From the NCBI RefSeq assembly GCF_014218295.1, contig NZ_AP023287.1:310001-374000 (forward strand): a DNA stretch of 64,000 bases, given 5' to 3'. Both the position numbers and the translations under genes were made by a program. The notes beneath the pieces were generated by a model that was not told the DNA's origin, did no database searches, and was given only the letters and a program-made list of their open reading frames with translations. Source of the stretch: Mycolicibacterium litorale (GTDB lineage Bacteria > Actinomycetota > Actinomycetes > Mycobacteriales > Mycobacteriaceae). Positions 42,627 to 50,036 of the stretch are shown here, piece after piece (positions within the stretch are counted from its first letter, which is position 1; each line of letters opens with the position of its first letter).

Positions 42627-43259
42627 GTGACCGACACCATCGAGGCTCGCCGACCGGCCGAGGACGCCGAAGTCGAGGCGGCGGAGGCGCTTGCCGAGGC
42701 GGCGCAGGCCCGCGCCGAGCGGATGCGGGCGGAGGAGTCCGCAGCGTCGGAGCCCAGACGCCGCAGATTCCGCAGGCCCGGCCGGCGTACCGTGATCGCG
42801 ATTCTCGCCCTGCTGGTCACCGTCGCGTCGCTCGCGGCGAGCGGATACCTCACCTGGCATCACCGCGAAGCCACGCGCGCACAACAGCAGTCGGCCGAAT
42901 TCGCGGCCGCGGCGCGCCAAATCGTGTTCACGCTGATGTCCATCGACGCCGCCAAGGCCGAGGACAGCGTGAAACAGATCCTCGACAGCTCAACGGGTCA
43001 GTTCCACGACGAATTCGAGTCCGCCGCCGAGGATTTCGTGAAGCTGGCGCAGGACGGCAAGGTGGTGACCGACGTGAAGGTCAAGGCGGCCGCGGTCGAA
43101 ACCATGACCGACGATGCGGCGACCGTCCTGGTCACGGCCACGTCGACGGTCACCAACGCCGCGGGCGCCGACAAACAACCACGGTCGTGGCGGCTCAGCG
43201 TCGACGTGGTCAGGGACGCAGGCCAACTCAAGATGTCGAAGATGGAGTTCGTACCGTGA
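42627..43259 (+). CDS. Mce-associated membrane protein (Mam/Mas type)
   Basis: A 210-residue protein. An N-terminal cytoplasmic segment rich in Ala and Glu (AEDAEVEAAEALAEAAQARA) forms a probable coiled coil. It is followed by basic RRRRFRRPGRR, a single membrane helix (TVIAILALLVTVASLAASGY) and an external domain with VFTLMSIDAAKAEDSVKQIL and SSTGQFHDEFESAAEDFVK, the hallmark of Mce-associated proteins encoded after mce operons. Such proteins (for example OmamA) stabilise Mce transporters. The GTG start follows the previous stop by three bases, and its own stop overlaps the next gene. Confidence 0.85.
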   Translation: MTDTIEARRPAEDAEVEAAEALAEAAQARAERMRAEESAASEPRRRRFRRPGRRTVIAILALLVTVASLAASGYLTWHHREATRAQQQSAEFAAAARQIVFTLMSIDAAKAEDSVKQILDSSTGQFHDEFESAAEDFVKLAQDGKVVTDVKVKAAAVETMTDDAATVLVTATSTVTNAAGADKQPRSWRLSVDVVRDAGQLKMSKMEFVP

Positions 43260-43750
43260 GCATTCTTCGGGGGCACTGGCGGCTGGCCGTGGCGATCCTG
43301 GTCGCGGCGGCGTCGCTGGGATCGGCCGTCGTCCTCTATGTCACCCAATACCGCACCGATGTGCAGACCGACGACACCGCGGCGTCGTCGGCGGTACGGG
43401 CCGCATCCGAGGGCACCGTCGCCCTGCTGACCTACAAACCCGACACCGTCGACACCGATCTATCGGCCGCGAAAACGCACCTGACCGGTGAATTCCTCAA
43501 GTACTACGGCACATTCAGCGACGAGGTCCTGCTGCCCGCGGCCAGAGAGCGCGCGGTGACCACCGAGGCCTCGGTCGTCCGGGCCGCCGAAGCCGAGATC
43601 CACCCGGACACCGCGAAGGTGCTGGTCTTCGTGAACCAGACGACGACGAGCCGGGAGCGCCCGGATCCCGCGCAGAGCGCGAGCAGCGTCATGGTCAGCC
43701 TGACGAAGGTCGACGGGCGCTGGTTGATTTCGGCGTTCGACCCGATCTAG
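43256..43750 (+). CDS. Mce-associated membrane protein, second copy
   Basis: A 164-residue paralogue of the preceding protein without the long cytoplasmic segment. One N-terminal helix (WRLAVAILVAAASLGSAVVL) is followed by the NTF2-like external domain: ASEGTVALLTYKPDTVDTDL, SAAKTHLTGEFLKYYGTFSD, then MVSLTKVDGRWLISAFDPI. Two consecutive Mam genes after mceF is the usual mycobacterial arrangement. GTG 43256 overlaps the previous stop. The gene ends four bases inside the convergent thioesterase gene. Confidence 0.84.
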   Translation: MSILRGHWRLAVAILVAAASLGSAVVLYVTQYRTDVQTDDTAASSAVRAASEGTVALLTYKPDTVDTDLSAAKTHLTGEFLKYYGTFSDEVLLPAARERAVTTEASVVRAAEAEIHPDTAKVLVFVNQTTTSRERPDPAQSASSVMVSLTKVDGRWLISAFDPI

Positions 43751-44319
43751 CCCGGAGAGCTCGGCCGGATGAACACGCCCTGAGCCTCGACGGTGGTCTC
43801 GCCCGCGCACAGGATGCGGCCCCGCGCATAGGTTTTGCGTCCGGACTCGTGCTCCACCCACGCCTCGGCGCGCAGCCGGCCCAGCGGTGTGGGCCGCACG
43901 TACCGTAGCTGCAGGGTGCCGGTGAACGCCGGCCCGTCCGGCCGGTGCGCGGTGGCGCCGAGCAGGTGATCGAGAATCAGCGAGCACACCCCTCCGTGGA
44001 CGTGCCCGACGGGTCCCTCGTACGCCGCCCCCAGGTCGACCTCCGTGCTGACCAGACCGTCGGCGTCGCGGTCGACGGTCAGCGGGGGAGCGATCGCGTT
44101 GCGCTGCCCGATCAGCACGTTGCCGCACGGTGCACTGCGCCCGTCGGGGGTGACCCGAACGCCGAACGAGCCCGGTATCATTCGTTCACCGAGGATCTCG
44201 AGGGCCGCGGCGACGTGGGCGTGCGCGGCCCCTATCCGGTCGGGGTCCACTTCAGTGCGGATCACGGCGTCGATCAACGACCGCACCGCTTCGGTCAGCG
44301 GTCCGTGCGGATCGCTCAC
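43747..44319 (-). CDS. PaaI-type hotdog thioesterase
   Basis: A 190-residue hotdog-fold protein. After a helical N-terminus come CGNVLIGQRNAIAPPLTVDR, the core GPVGHVHGGVCSLILDHLLG (His-Gly-Gly loop preceding the central helix), FTGTLQLRYVRPTPLGRLRA and AEAWVEHESGRKTYARGRIL. This order defines PaaI/YbgC-like acyl-CoA thioesterases. It overlaps by four bases the upstream KstD-like gene and is therefore probably part of the same catabolic transcript, perhaps hydrolysing a CoA ester formed in ring breakdown. Confidence 0.83.
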   Translation of the reverse strand: MSDPHGPLTEAVRSLIDAVIRTEVDPDRIGAAHAHVAAALEILGERMIPGSFGVRVTPDGRSAPCGNVLIGQRNAIAPPLTVDRDADGLVSTEVDLGAAYEGPVGHVHGGVCSLILDHLLGATAHRPDGPAFTGTLQLRYVRPTPLGRLRAEAWVEHESGRKTYARGRILCAGETTVEAQGVFIRPSSPG

Positions 44320-45860
44320 CGCGGCTCCGTGCCCGCCATGTCCAGCGCGGCGAGATGGCTGAACAGCAGGGACGCGCCGATCGGGTTGCCGCCGCCGGGG
44401 TACGTCGTGCCGGTGACCGCGGCCATGGTGTTCCCCGCGGCGTAGAGACCCGGGATGGGCCGGCTACCGGTGTCGAGCACGCGGGCGCAGGTGTCGGTGC
44501 GCAGCCCGCCCTTGGTGCCCAGGTCCGACACCCCGAAGGCGGCGGCGTGGAACGGCGGCCGGTCGATCGGTACCATCGGCGACCTGCCGCCGGAGAACGC
44601 CCGGTCGTACGGTTCGTCGCCCCGGCCGAAGTCGGCATCGCGGCCGTCGGCGACCATCGCGTTGTAGCGGGCGACGGTGGCGGTCAACGCCTCCGCGGGC
44701 ACACCGATCAGATCCGCGAGGGCGTCGAGCGTCTGCGCGGTGTGCCAGAGTCCGGCGTCCTCGTACCGGGCGGTGTCGACCATCGAGACGTTGGTGGCCT
44801 TGACCGGCGGCACTGTCCCCTCGCGGTCGTCGTAGATCATCCAGAACGGCAATGTCATCGCGCCCGAGGTGACGTGGGCCAGGACGGCACGGCCGAGCCG
44901 GTCGTACGGCGCGGATTCGTTGACGAATCGCTGCCCGCGCTGGTCGACGAAGATGCCGCCGGTGAACCACAGCGCGAACGCCGAACGGCCGTCGGGATGG
45001 GTGAGGCCGGGCGACCACCACGCCTGGTCCATGAGGTCGGTGTCGGCGCCGAGCCGGATCGCCGCCCGGTGGGGGATGCCGGTGTTGCCGGGGCAGCCCA
45101 TGCTGTCCTCGGACCGGCCGGGGACACCCCACGCCCGGCGCATCTCAGGGTTCTGCTCGAATCCGCCCGCCGCGAGCAGGACACCGCGGCGTGCGCGGAT
45201 CCTGACGTCCCGGCCGCCGCGGTGGACCACCGCGCCGGCGACGGCGCCGTCGGTCTCGACGAGGTCGACCAGCGGCGCGTCCAGATACGTCCGCGCGTGC
45301 GGGAATCGCGCGAGGGCGGCCAGGAACCGGCCGATCAGCGCGCGCCCGCCGGTCAGCAGGTCGGGCTGCGGATGCCCGAGCCGCTCGGTGTCGAGCGGTC
45401 CGCGGATCTGCGCGGCCACGGGCCCGAGGTCGGCGGCGGGCAGCGGCACAGGAACGATGTGGCGGCGGCCGTCGGCGCGGGCGTGCTCCACCGCCCCGTA
45501 GTAGTCCGGCCAGGGCAGTTCGGCGAATTGGAAGTGGTCGTCGGCTTCCAGGTACTCGATGAGCCGGGGGCCGCCCAGCACGTAGGTTCGCTGCAGGTCG
45601 TACGGCGTGCGGTCACCGACGACACGGTGGAAGTACGCGAGTGCGTCGTCGGGGGTGTCGTCCACACCCTTGCGGGCCACCACCGGATTGCACGGGAACC
45701 ACATCCCGCCGCCGCCGGAGTACGCGGTGGTCCCGCCGAACCGGTCGGTGGCCTCCACCAGCGCGACGGACAGTCCTTCCCGCGCGGCGGTGTAGGCGCC
45801 CGCGACGCCGCCGCCGGAGCCGACGACGACGACATCGACCTCTTCGTCGAATGCAGACAT
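44316..45860 (-). CDS. FAD-dependent 3-ketosteroid Delta1-dehydrogenase-like oxidoreductase
   Basis: A 514-residue flavoprotein starting MSAFDEEVDVVVVGSGGG. The FAD motif VVVVGSGGGVAGAYTAAREG leads to VEATDRFGGTTAYSGGGGMW, and the C-terminal FAD segment is GLYAAGNTMAAVTGTTYPGG. This layout is that of KstD, KsdD and related fumarate-reductase-fold dehydrogenases that desaturate 3-oxo steroids. Neighbours (a second such gene, KshA-like oxygenase, OYE) support a steroid or polycyclic substrate, but KstD paralogues often act on other compounds. Its promoter holds one of the repeated 17-bp motifs, shared with the divergent PadR gene. ATG 45860 is chosen over an upstream in-frame start. Confidence 0.82.
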   Translation of the reverse strand: MSAFDEEVDVVVVGSGGGVAGAYTAAREGLSVALVEATDRFGGTTAYSGGGGMWFPCNPVVARKGVDDTPDDALAYFHRVVGDRTPYDLQRTYVLGGPRLIEYLEADDHFQFAELPWPDYYGAVEHARADGRRHIVPVPLPAADLGPVAAQIRGPLDTERLGHPQPDLLTGGRALIGRFLAALARFPHARTYLDAPLVDLVETDGAVAGAVVHRGGRDVRIRARRGVLLAAGGFEQNPEMRRAWGVPGRSEDSMGCPGNTGIPHRAAIRLGADTDLMDQAWWSPGLTHPDGRSAFALWFTGGIFVDQRGQRFVNESAPYDRLGRAVLAHVTSGAMTLPFWMIYDDREGTVPPVKATNVSMVDTARYEDAGLWHTAQTLDALADLIGVPAEALTATVARYNAMVADGRDADFGRGDEPYDRAFSGGRSPMVPIDRPPFHAAAFGVSDLGTKGGLRTDTCARVLDTGSRPIPGLYAAGNTMAAVTGTTYPGGGNPIGASLLFSHLAALDMAGTEPR

Positions 45861-45902
45861 GGGCTCACCCTGCCGCGTGGTGGCCCCGGCGGGCAAGCAT
45901 CG

Positions 45903-45919
45903 GTCCCGATCAGTGGATC
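45903..45919. promoter_or_regulatory. Operator-like 17-bp motif, copy a (PadR / KstD-like divergent promoter)
   Basis: GTCCCGATCAGTGGATC, ending 42 bases before the padR ATG and 43 from the divergent dehydrogenase start. It fits the palindromic consensus GTTCCGCTSAGCGGAAC at 12 of 16 non-central positions. For padR, a TACCCT hexamer six bases before the ATG suggests a leaderless transcript. Confidence 0.55.
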
Positions 45920-45960
45920 ACACGAAGTCGCTGGTCACGGCCCGTTGATACCCTGAACGG

Positions 45961-46623
45961 ATGAAACCCGCCGACAGGCCCAACGTGACCGCCACCGGTT
46001 GGGCCCTGCTCGGCGTGCTGTCGTACCAGGACGAACTGTCCGGGTACGACATGAAGAAGTGGACCGAGTGGAGCCTGCGGTTCTTCTACGGCAGCCCCGC
46101 CTACAGCCAGATCTACACCGAGCTCAAGAAGCTCGAGAACATCGGCCTGGTGGAGTCACGGGTCGAAACCGACGGGGGTGCCCGCAGCAAGCGCCTGTAC
46201 AAGATCACCAAGGCCGGCCTGGACGCGCTGACCGACTGGGCCGACGAGGGGCCGGTGGATCCGCCGCAGCTCAAACACAATCCGCTGCTGCGAGTGACCT
46301 TCGGGCATCTGACGAACCCGCGCCGGCTCAAGGAGATCATGCAGGAGCACGTCGCCTACGCCGACCGGATGCAGCGGGAGGCCGCCACCGAGGCCCGGTG
46401 GGCCGAGGCCGAACCCGCCTGGGCGTACGGCCGGGTGGCGCTGCAGTGGGCCGAACGCTATTACGCCGCCGAACGTGAGCTCGCGTTGAGCGTGATCAAG
46501 GACCTCGACGCGGCCGAGGAGGCGTTCGCCAGATCCGCGGGCGGCCAGGACGGCACACCGTCGCTGGCCAAGGACTACTGGTACGAGATCGAGCGCAGGG
46601 TCCGGGCCGAAGAGGACGAGTAG
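45961..46623 (+). CDS. PadR family transcriptional regulator
   Basis: A 220-residue regulator with the N-terminal PadR winged helix (TGWALLGVLSYQDELSGYDM, then SPAYSQIYTELKKLENIGLV and the wing GGARSKRLYKITKAGLDALT) and a C-terminal dimerising helical domain (HLTNPRRLKEIMQEHVAYAD). PadR proteins are usually repressors released by small aromatic ligands. It is divergent from the KstD-like gene and carries the repeated 17-bp motif in its promoter, so it belongs to the cluster's regulon; whether it binds that motif is unknown. Confidence 0.88.
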   Translation: MKPADRPNVTATGWALLGVLSYQDELSGYDMKKWTEWSLRFFYGSPAYSQIYTELKKLENIGLVESRVETDGGARSKRLYKITKAGLDALTDWADEGPVDPPQLKHNPLLRVTFGHLTNPRRLKEIMQEHVAYADRMQREAATEARWAEAEPAWAYGRVALQWAERYYAAERELALSVIKDLDAAEEAFARSAGGQDGTPSLAKDYWYEIERRVRAEEDE

Positions 46624-46630
46624 CCGCGCT

Positions 46631-46647
46631 GTTCCGGTGAGCGGACG
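46631..46647 (+). promoter_or_regulatory. Operator-like 17-bp motif, copy b (OYE promoter)
   Basis: GTTCCGGTGAGCGGACG ends exactly 42 bases before ATG 46689. TAGAAC, six bases before the ATG, supplies a -10 for a leaderless transcript. The left half matches the palindromic consensus in seven of eight positions. Confidence 0.6.
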
Positions 46648-46688
46648 GCCGGTCCGCCGCACCCGCGCCCCGCTGTTAGAACCGACGC

Positions 46689-47912
46689 ATGGCGCGCGAC
46701 GTGATGTCCGATTCGAGGGTCGACCCGCTGCAGCCGGCGATGCTCGGTCCGGTCCGGCTGCGCAACCGCGTCATCAAGGCGGCCACCTCCGAGGGCAGGT
46801 CACCGGACGGTCTGGTGACCGACGAGCTGATCGCCTTCCACAAGCGCTTCGCCGACGGCGGTGTCGGGATGACCACCGTCGCCTACTGCACCGTGGCGGA
46901 GGACGGCGCCAGCGCCCCCGGCCAGATCATGATGAGCGCCCGCGCGGTTGCGGGTCTGCGCAGACTCGCCGACACCGTGCACGAAGCGGGTGCGGCGGTG
47001 TCCGCCCAACTCGGCCACGGCGGGGTCGTCGCGACCCGGAAGGTCAACAAGGTCACCCCGAAAGCGCCAAGCCGCTTCGTCAACCCCCAGTCGTTCGACT
47101 ACTGCCGGCCGATCACCCGGGACGAGATCCGCACCGTGGTGGATCAGTTCGGGGCGGCGGCGCAGGTGGCCGTCGACGCCGGCTTCGATGCGGTGGAACT
47201 GCACCTGGGACACCTGTACCTGCCCAGCTCGTTCCTGAGCCCACTGATGAACCGGCGCAAGGACGAGTACGGCGGCACCATCGAGAACCGGGCCCGGTTC
47301 GCCCGCCAGATCGCCCACCGCGTCCGGGAGGTCGTCGGCAACCGCATCGCCGTCATCGCGAAACTCAGCATGGAGGACGGGAAGCGGGGCGGGATCGCGC
47401 TGAGCGAATCGCTGCGGGTGGTCCAGCTCCTCGACGCCGACCGCAACCTCGACGCGATCGAACTCACCCAGGGCTCTTCGGTGTTCAAGCCGATGTACCT
47501 GTTCCGCGGCGACACCCCGGTCGACGAGTTCGCGGCCGTGATGCCGCCTCCGATGAACGTCGGGGTGCGGATGGTCGGCAAGCGGGCGCTGGGCACCTTC
47601 CCCTACCGGGATCTGTACATGCTCGACTCGGCACGGCAATTCGTCCCGGTCGTCGAGCACACCCCGCTGATCCTGCTCGGTGGCATCACCACTCGCGACC
47701 ACATGCAGGAGGCGATGGACGAAGGGTTCGCCTTCGTGGCCATGGGGCGTGCGCTGCTGCGGGAACCGGATCTGGTGAACCAGATTCGCGACCAGCCGTC
47801 GAAACGCAGCCTGTGCAACCACAACAACAAGTGCATGGTGACGGTGTTCGCCAAGACGCACTGCGTGCTCGACCCCGATCAGCGCTACGGGGCGGTGGTG
47901 AGCCACGCGTGA
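46689..47912 (+). CDS. Old yellow enzyme-type NADH:flavin oxidoreductase
   Basis: A 407-residue FMN TIM-barrel enzyme. It starts MARDVMSDSRVDPLQPAMLG and contains the FMN-site segments LRNRVIKAATSEGRSPDGLV and VSAQLGHGG. The active-site motif GFDAVELHLGHLYLPSSFLS replaces the usual H-x-A-H-x-Y-L-L, followed by SPLMNRRKDEYGGTIENRAR. A C-terminal cysteine trio (CNHNNKC, THC) partly recalls the Fe-S site of 2,4-dienoyl-CoA reductases, but spacing is not standard. Within a steroid-like cluster it may reduce or isomerise a conjugated enone. It heads an operon with a secreted protein and an LLM oxidoreductase. Confidence 0.84.
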   Translation: MARDVMSDSRVDPLQPAMLGPVRLRNRVIKAATSEGRSPDGLVTDELIAFHKRFADGGVGMTTVAYCTVAEDGASAPGQIMMSARAVAGLRRLADTVHEAGAAVSAQLGHGGVVATRKVNKVTPKAPSRFVNPQSFDYCRPITRDEIRTVVDQFGAAAQVAVDAGFDAVELHLGHLYLPSSFLSPLMNRRKDEYGGTIENRARFARQIAHRVREVVGNRIAVIAKLSMEDGKRGGIALSESLRVVQLLDADRNLDAIELTQGSSVFKPMYLFRGDTPVDEFAAVMPPPMNVGVRMVGKRALGTFPYRDLYMLDSARQFVPVVEHTPLILLGGITTRDHMQEAMDEGFAFVAMGRALLREPDLVNQIRDQPSKRSLCNHNNKCMVTVFAKTHCVLDPDQRYGAVVSHA

Positions 47913-48343
47913 AGGTGGCACTGCTGGGCCTCACGGTGGCGTTGACCGCGGTGCTGTCGCCGGCGACCGCACAGGCCGAGACGCCGTACGGCAATTTCGA
48001 GATGCAGATCCAGGGCAGGTACGACTTCCACACCTGGCTGTGGGCGGTGTCGCGGTGCCCCGGTGAATGTCTGCGGGTGCAGGCGATCGCGCAGCCCGTC
48101 GCGAAGGCATTCCCGTTCCGCGGCGACGCCCACCTGGCCGACGGGCGCTACACGATGACCGTCGACGTGCCCGACGGATTGCGTTGCGGGAACGTGTATT
48201 ACGGTCCGGTGATCCCCACCCGCGACGTGTACACCTGGGATGCGGCCACCCGGGCGGGGACGCTGTCGTCGTCCTTCGCCACCGGATGCGACGGCGCGCC
48301 CGGCGGCACGTTCACCTACCCCTTCCGGCTGGTTCGCCTGTAG
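47909..48343 (+). CDS. Secreted protein of unknown function (same family as the 41181 gene)
   Basis: A 144-residue exported protein. Signal VKVALLGLTVALTAVLSPAT cut near AQAETPYG, then QGRYDFHTWLWAVSRCPGEC. The four cysteines (CPGEC, LRCGN, ATGCDG) and the closing strand PFRLVRL parallel the secreted protein encoded beside mceF. The GTG start overlaps the stop of the OYE gene, so it is made in the catabolic operon. A periplasmic binding role for a hydrophobic substrate is possible but unproven. Confidence 0.72.
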   Translation: MKVALLGLTVALTAVLSPATAQAETPYGNFEMQIQGRYDFHTWLWAVSRCPGECLRVQAIAQPVAKAFPFRGDAHLADGRYTMTVDVPDGLRCGNVYYGPVIPTRDVYTWDAATRAGTLSSSFATGCDGAPGGTFTYPFRLVRL

Positions 48344-48353
48344 AAAAGTCCCC

Positions 48354-49205
48354 ATGCGAATCGGTCTGTCGACGCCCGTGGTCGTCCAGGTGCCCGGGGT
48401 GGCTTCGGCATGGGAGCGCGACGCCGCGATCGACGACCTGCGGACGATCGCCCGCGCAGCGGATTCCCTCGGATTCGATCACCTCACCTGTTCCGAGCAC
48501 GTCGCCGTCCCCGAAGCCGAGGCGGCCACCCGCGGTGCCGTGTACTGGGATCCGCTGGCGACGTTGGGATTCCTGGCTGCCTGCACCAGTCAAATCAGGC
48601 TGGCCACATCGGTGATCGTGCTGGGCTATCACCACCCGCTGGAGATCGCCAAACGGTACGGCACGCTCGACCGGGTCAGCGGCGGACGGCTGACGCTCGG
48701 CGTCGGCGTGGGTTCTCTCGCTGCCGAATTCGACCTCCTCGGCGCAGAATTCGGCGACCGTGGCCAGCGCGCCGACGACGCACTCCGCGCATTGCGCGCT
48801 TCCCTGTCCACCACGCGACCGGCCTACGACGGCGAGTTCTACCGCTACGACTCCATGGTCGTCGAGCCGTGCGCGGTGCAGCCCCGGGTGCCGATCTGGG
48901 TGGGAGGGCGCACCCGGCGCTCACTGCGACGGGCCGTGGAGCTTGCCGACGGCTGGATGCCGTTCGGTCTGCGCGGTGCCGAGGTCGCGGAGCTGCTTGC
49001 CGGGATGAACGTCCCGGCGGATTTCGACGTCGTGCTCCCAGTCGGCCCGCTCGACCCGACAGGACGTCCGGACGAGGCCGCGCGGCGGCTGCGCGCACTC
49101 GACGACGCCGGAGCCACGGCCGTCACCTGCTCCCTCGCCGCGACGTCGGCCGGGCACTACTGCGACCAACTCGGCGCGTTGCGGGCCGTCGCCGACGACC
49201 TGTAA
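48354..49205 (+). CDS. LLM-class (luciferase-like, probably F420-dependent) oxidoreductase
   Basis: A 283-residue TIM-barrel protein of the bacterial luciferase family. It starts MRIGLSTPVVVQVPG, continues DDLRTIARAADSLGFDHLTC, SQIRLATSVIVLGYHHPLEI and the signature YGTLDRVSGGRLTLGVGVGS, then RVPIWVGGRTRRSLRRAVEL and ADGWMPFGL. Actinobacterial members mostly use coenzyme F420, some FMN. It is the third gene of the unit behind motif copy b. The reaction is not known; relatives oxidise alcohols or reduce enones. Confidence 0.83.
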   Translation: MRIGLSTPVVVQVPGVASAWERDAAIDDLRTIARAADSLGFDHLTCSEHVAVPEAEAATRGAVYWDPLATLGFLAACTSQIRLATSVIVLGYHHPLEIAKRYGTLDRVSGGRLTLGVGVGSLAAEFDLLGAEFGDRGQRADDALRALRASLSTTRPAYDGEFYRYDSMVVEPCAVQPRVPIWVGGRTRRSLRRAVELADGWMPFGLRGAEVAELLAGMNVPADFDVVLPVGPLDPTGRPDEAARRLRALDDAGATAVTCSLAATSAGHYCDQLGALRAVADDL

Positions 49206-49210
49206 CCACC

Positions 49211-50008
49211 TCACATGTGGGTGCCGCCGTCGACGCGCACCTCGGTGCCGGTGACGAAGAACGCGTCGGGCGAGCCGAGCATCGCCACCACCGACGCGAC
49301 GGCGGACGGGTCGGCGAACATCGCGCCGCCGTCGATGGCCAGCATCGGCTGCAGTCTGCCGAACAGCGAGTAGTCGGCGTCGTCGGGCAGCCCCGGGCCG
49401 ACGCTCTGCCGGGCCTGACCGGTGCCGTCGGTCATTCCCGATGAGATCGAGCCGGGCTGAACGCAGTTGAAGCGGATGCCGTCCTTCGCGAACTCCAGCG
49501 CCAAGGTGTGGGTCATCGACAGGATCCCGCCCTTGGACGCCGCGTACGCCGACATGTACGGATGGGCGAACTCCGCCGACGTCGAGCTGAAGTTCACCAC
49601 AGCGGGGCCATCACCGTTGCGCAGCGCGGGGATGGCCTCGCGGATCGTCAGGAAGGTGCCGACGAGGTTGACCCGCAGCACCTGCTCGAAGTCGGACAGC
49701 GTCGTCTGTTCCAGTCGCGCCGACCGCAGGATGCCCGCCGCGTTGATCAGCGTGTCGAGCCCGCCGAGGAGTCCTACCGCCTCGGCCACGCCGGCCGTGA
49801 CCGACGCCTCTTCTCCGACGTCCATCACGACCGTCGACAGCCGGCCCTCCGCCGACGGCGCCTTGCTCACCGTGTCCTTCAGTCCGGCTTCGCTGATGTC
49901 GGTGGCGACCACGCGGCCGCCTTCGTCCAGGATCCGCAGCACGCATGCCTGCCCGATCCCCGATCCGCCACCGGTGACCAGAACGCGACGATCGGTGTAG
50001 CGCGTCAT
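49211..50008 (-). CDS. Short-chain dehydrogenase/reductase
   Basis: A 265-residue classical SDR starting MTRYTDRRVLVTGGGSGIGQ. Cofactor aspartate in VVATDISEAGL suggests NAD(H). The NNAG position reads LINAAGILRSARLEQ, and the catalytic set is NFSSTSAEF and YAASKGGIL (Tyr-x3-Lys). The C-terminal FFVTGTEVRVDGGTHM is standard. It lies 28 bases downstream of the second KstD-like gene on the same strand, so both are under motif copy c. A hydroxysteroid or hydroxyacyl dehydrogenase role is plausible. The longer upstream reading is rejected because it overlaps the dehydrogenase gene. Confidence 0.85.
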   Translation of the reverse strand: MTRYTDRRVLVTGGGSGIGQACVLRILDEGGRVVATDISEAGLKDTVSKAPSAEGRLSTVVMDVGEEASVTAGVAEAVGLLGGLDTLINAAGILRSARLEQTTLSDFEQVLRVNLVGTFLTIREAIPALRNGDGPAVVNFSSTSAEFAHPYMSAYAASKGGILSMTHTLALEFAKDGIRFNCVQPGSISSGMTDGTGQARQSVGPGLPDDADYSLFGRLQPMLAIDGGAMFADPSAVASVVAMLGSPDAFFVTGTEVRVDGGTHM

Positions 50009-50036
50009 GTCGACCAACTCCTGTCCAGCCGTGTGT

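Noticed and set aside
32032..43750. Assigning the operon to mce1, mce2, mce3 or mce4
   Set aside because: No diagnostic neighbour (for example fadD5 or the KstR regulon genes) is present, and the copies cannot be told apart safely by eye.
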